Assembly (NCBI RefSeq): GCF_014651915.1
Contig: NZ_BMXU01000002.1
Location: forward strand, 439,507-503,506
Direction: 5' to 3'
Length of the DNA: 64,000 nucleotides
From: Parvularcula lutaonensis
GTDB taxonomy: Bacteria; Pseudomonadota; Alphaproteobacteria; Caulobacterales; Parvularculaceae
The notes under the pieces are model-generated. The model was not told the origin of the DNA. It saw nothing but the letters and a program-made list of their open reading frames with translations, and searched no databases. Below, piece by piece: positions 61,214-64,000 of this stretch. A program made the position numbers and the translations under genes. Within the stretch, counting starts at the first letter, position 1; the number at the start of each line of letters is the position of its first letter.

Positions 61214-62131
61214 CTACACCGCGCGAACAGTGTCCTCGCGCATTTCCTTGTCGAGCCTTTTCATCGCCTTTTGCAGCTTCTCGAAGGCGCGGACCTCGAT
61301 CTGTCGGATGCGTTCGCGGGACACGCCGTACTCGCCGGAGAGTTCCTCCAGCGTTTTCGGTTCCTCCGTGAGCCGACGTTCCGTGAGGATGTGCCGTTCG
61401 CGCTCGTTGAGCTCACCCATTGCCTGTTGCAGAAGCTCCATGCGGGTCTCGAACTCGTCGTCATTGGCGAGCTGGGCTTCGGGATTGACCGCGTCTTCAT
61501 CGACCAGCCAGTCCTGCCACTCTGCCGTGCCCTCGCCGTCGCCGCGCATCGGCGCGTTGAGAGAGTTGTCTCCGCCGGCCATCCGCCGGTTCATCGAGAT
61601 CACGTCATCCTCGGACACGCCGAGCTTGGTCGCGATATGCTCGACTTCCTCGGGCTTGAGGTCGCCTTCGTCGACGGCGTCGATCTGGCCCTTGATCTTG
61701 CGCAGGTTGAAGAAAAGCTTCTTCTGGGCAGCGGTGGTGCCGATCTTCACGAGACTCCACGAGCGCAGGATATATTCCTGGATCGCGGCGCGAATCCACC
61801 ACATCGCGTAGGTCGAGAGGCGGAAGCCCTTCTCCGGGTCGAACTTCTTCACGGCCTGCATCAGCCCGACATTGCCTTCGGAGATGACCTCGCCCGTGGG
61901 CAGGCCATAGCCGCGATAGCCCATGGCGATCTTCGCCACGAGGCGAAGGTGCGAGGTGATGAGCCGTTTCGCGGCCTCAGGGTCGTCATGCTCGAGGAAG
62001 CGCTTGGCGAGCATGTACTCCTCGTCCTTCTCGAGCATCGGGAACTTACGGATCTCGGCAAGATAGCGGCTGAGGCCGCCTTCGGGGGTCAGCGGCAGTC
62101 CACTCGTCGTCGTCAGGGCATTACCGGCCAT
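61214..62131 (-). CDS. rpoH: RNA polymerase heat-shock sigma factor RpoH
   Basis: A 305-residue sigma32. Region 2 has GEVISEGNVGLMQAVKKFDPEKGFRLSTYAMWWIRA; the RpoH box QKKLFFNLR follows; region 4 has ERERHILTERRL and GVSRERIRQIEVRAFEKL. ATG 62131 is chosen because orthologues begin MA-x-N-x-L just before the EGGLSRYL helix; an in-frame extension to 62191 is possible. It would control hslUV among others. Confidence 0.95.
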   Translation of the reverse strand: MAGNALTTTSGLPLTPEGGLSRYLAEIRKFPMLEKDEEYMLAKRFLEHDDPEAAKRLITSHLRLVAKIAMGYRGYGLPTGEVISEGNVGLMQAVKKFDPEKGFRLSTYAMWWIRAAIQEYILRSWSLVKIGTTAAQKKLFFNLRKIKGQIDAVDEGDLKPEEVEHIATKLGVSEDDVISMNRRMAGGDNSLNAPMRGDGEGTAEWQDWLVDEDAVNPEAQLANDDEFETRMELLQQAMGELNERERHILTERRLTEEPKTLEELSGEYGVSRERIRQIEVRAFEKLQKAMKRLDKEMREDTVRAV

Positions 62132-62352
62132 AGGTCGTTCCGCGGGTTTCTGTTCTCGGGAGGTTCGTTCCTGTGTCGTCGTCATCACCATGCCTGGTCA
62201 ACACGGCGAGTTATTCGGCGTCCCACTCGATATGGTGACACATTGCCGCGAAGGGAACCCCTGAGGTTTCGGATTTGCAATCTCAGGATCCATCGTGGCC
62301 CTCGAGGTGGCTTGGGCAGGTGCGGTCCGGGCCTCCAACCTGCTCGCGGGGC

Positions 62353-62385
62353 AAAGAAAAACCGCCGCGGATAGCTCCGCGGCGG
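62353..62385 (-). terminator. Intrinsic terminator after the metalloprotease gene
   Basis: A 9-bp GC stem (ccgccgcgg 62362-62370 / ccgcggcgg 62377-62385, loop atagct). On the minus strand it is followed by TTTTTCTTTG. Confidence 0.85.
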
Positions 62386-62435
62386 CTGGTTTCGCTGACA
62401 GGTCGGGGGGCGGGCTGCCCCTCCGCCTCTGCGTG

Positions 62436-64000
62436 TTAACTGCTCTCGTCGCCGATGAAGAGCTGCACGGCTGCGGCCATGGGCATGACCGTCTGGAAGC
62501 GGCGCGGGCTCGGCGCGAAGTACATCAGGAGGTCATAGTCACCCTCGAGGAGGCTCTCGGCACCGACGGCCACGAGGCTGTCGGGCACGACACCGTCGCC
62601 GTCGATGTCGAAGTAGAACTCATCGGGCGCGGTCACGACGAGGACGTAGTTCCCGGTTTCCTGGAAGGTGAAGTCGAACAGCAGCGGGTCGAAGGGTTCG
62701 AACGTGTTGATGTTCGTCGCCACCGGCACGAAGCCTGCGAGCGGGTCGACGCGCAGAAGGTCGAGACGCGTCAGCGCGAAGTCGAAGATGTTCGAATCGC
62801 TCTGGGAGATGATCTCGGCGGTGATCGTCTGGCCAGCCTTGCCCTTGAAGGCGTAGGTGTCGAAGCCCTGCGGCCCGTCGATCGTGCCCTGGAACCAGTA
62901 GCTGTCGAGATAGCGATCGGGCTTGCCGGGGCGCATCGTCAGCGGACGCAGGATCGAGCGCTTCGGCTCGAAGAAACGGGGGATCTCGTTCGGGTCCGCG
63001 AGCTCGTTGATGAGCTGGGCTTCACTGACCAGCTTGGCGCGGGTCTGGGCGAGCTGCAGCTTGAGGTTCGAGCGCTGCGAGAACGAACGGTCGACCGTGG
63101 TGGCGTTCTGCAGGGGAAGACCCACGGAAGCGCCGGAGGCCATCAGGTTGAACGGCGTCTCGGTGGCCTCGATCGGGCCGGTATAGGCCGGGAGGAATGC
63201 ACCGGGAGCCGGACGGCCGGTGGTCGGCAGGCCCTGGTCGATCGGGCCGATCGAGTCGTGGTGCCGCAGGCCGAGGGTATGACCGATCTCGTGCGCGCCG
63301 GTGTTGGCCGACTGGTTGCGGACAGCGAATTGGAGCGCAGCGAAGTCAACTTCGCCATCGCCATCCGAGTCTGCCGGAACGATGCCCGAGAAGGCCTCGA
63401 AGGTGCCAACGGTGAAAAGCTCGCTGACCACGGTCCAGAGGCTCGCATCCGTGAAGGCGCCTGAATCGTAGTTGTCGTTACCGAAGTCGATCTCGTCGGC
63501 GCGGCCGAACAGGATCGAGAAGCTGACGGCGCCCGACGGCGTGAAGGTCAGGGTAACGTTGGTGCCTTGGCCGGGAACGCGGTCGTTATTGGCGAAGTCA
63601 ATCTCCGTATATGGACCGGAAGCCGGCTCGACATCGGTGACGATGAAGCCGTAGGGCTCAAGGTCGGCGCGCACACGGTCGAGAATGAACGCCCGGTCAT
63701 CGGCCATGTAGACGTAGTCGGGCAGCACGAAGGTGGTGACGAGCGAGCCGTCGACATCGAGAAGATCGACTTCGAAGGTCGGCAGCTGGCCAGCGTCGCG
63801 GTCGAAATCGAGGAAAATGACCGGATCGGCTGTCCTGCGGCGGATGGTGACGTCGCTGTTCACCCGCGCCTGAACGGCGTCCTCGGAGAAGTCGCTGCGG
63901 TAGCCGCTGAAGTTCGGGTCACTGGCGTCGTTCACCGAAATGCCGCTTTCGGCTTCGATGATCGCCATGACACGATCGACGGCCTTCTGGCGCGGGTCTT
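62436..64000 (-). CDS. Secreted zinc metalloprotease (metzincin-like), 5' partial
   Basis: The frame is open to the window edge (DPRQKAVDRV precedes the first internal ATG), so the N-terminus is missing; about 521 residues are visible. The zinc site HEIGHTLGLRHH (HExxHxxGxxH) is complete, followed by a Met-turn-like FNLMASG. Downstream a beta-rich region (GTIDGPQGFDTYAFKGKAGQ) looks like a pre-peptidase C-terminal domain. A D-x-D-G-D site (ADSDGDGEVDF) may bind calcium. Confidence 0.87.
   Translation of the reverse strand, partial: DPRQKAVDRVMAIIEAESGISVNDASDPNFSGYRSDFSEDAVQARVNSDVTIRRRTADPVIFLDFDRDAGQLPTFEVDLLDVDGSLVTTFVLPDYVYMADDRAFILDRVRADLEPYGFIVTDVEPASGPYTEIDFANNDRVPGQGTNVTLTFTPSGAVSFSILFGRADEIDFGNDNYDSGAFTDASLWTVVSELFTVGTFEAFSGIVPADSDGDGEVDFAALQFAVRNQSANTGAHEIGHTLGLRHHDSIGPIDQGLPTTGRPAPGAFLPAYTGPIEATETPFNLMASGASVGLPLQNATTVDRSFSQRSNLKLQLAQTRAKLVSEAQLINELADPNEIPRFFEPKRSILRPLTMRPGKPDRYLDSYWFQGTIDGPQGFDTYAFKGKAGQTITAEIISQSDSNIFDFALTRLDLLRVDPLAGFVPVATNINTFEPFDPLLFDFTFQETGNYVLVVTAPDEFYFDIDGDGVVPDSLVAVGAESLLEGDYDLLMYFAPSPRRFQTVMPMAAAVQLFIGDESS

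Noticed and set aside
1-64000. CRISPR array, prophage or integron
   Set aside because: No regularly spaced repeats, no phage structural or integrase genes other than the two IS elements.

Overview
The window is a contiguous piece of a GC-rich alphaproteobacterial chromosome. Supporting signs are the circularly permuted (two-piece) ssrA gene, a PhyR/HWE-kinase general-stress locus, an RpoH with alphaproteobacterial features, and densely packed genes with many 4-bp stop/start overlaps. The exact genus cannot be read from the sequence; a marine Parvularculales/Hyphomonadales-like organism is a guess.

Layout. 1-6.2 kb: a WecG/TagA-type glycosyltransferase (cut by the window edge), a PerM/AI-2E-type membrane protein, an AmpG-like MFS permease, a small lipoprotein and an adenosine kinase whose start codons overlap head to head, and a DUF547 lipoprotein. 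6.3-9.8 kb: histidine genes hisB-(small secreted protein)-hisHAFE on the minus strand, split by an internal intrinsic terminator. 9.8-18.6 kb: YceI lipoprotein, SDR, DUF952, a DUF2141 gene with a two-box palindromic operator on its promoter, hslV-DUF2809-hslU, a double retropepsin-like lipoprotein, a tail-anchored prephenate-dehydratase-like protein, hemolysin III and tRNA-Met. 19-27.1 kb: a signalling block with an EF-hand protein and two-component system, a Crp/Fnr regulator, a stand-alone PhyR-type sigma-like domain, PhyR behind a good EcfG-type promoter, a ribbon-helix-helix protein, an HWE histidine kinase, entericidin (also behind an EcfG-type promoter), an ECF sigma/anti-sigma pair, Dps and DUF1328. 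27.2-41.3 kb: uvrB, an M16 peptidase, a GPP34 protein, an overlapping nuoH-nuoI-merT-GDCCVxC-queE operon, an M24 peptidase, DUF2254, folA and thyA.

41.3-46.7 kb is the most mobile part. A CBM-like protein and permuted ssrA are followed by a DUF427 gene hit at codon 2 by an IS3-family element (4-bp GGCC duplication). The orfA of that IS is itself interrupted by an IS110/IS1111-family element. All junctions can be reconstructed to the base.

46.6-64 kb: sulfotransferase, a tightly overlapped DUF444-membrane protein-small protein-rhodanese-SpoVR operon (no prkA adjacent), an HTH regulator with three phased upstream repeats, a tyrosine phosphatase, a membrane-embedded serine hydrolase, Amt, a CRTAC1-type lipoprotein, a LemA-TPM-TPM cluster, rpoH, and a secreted metalloprotease running off the right edge.

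The common theme is stress physiology: RpoH, HslUV, PhyR, ECF sigma, Dps, entericidin, and the DUF444/SpoVR block. The least explained items are the PhyR-like sigma-mimic without a receiver, the tail-anchored PDT-like protein, the palindromic DUF2141 operator, and the coupling of two Complex I subunits to a mercury transporter and QueE.
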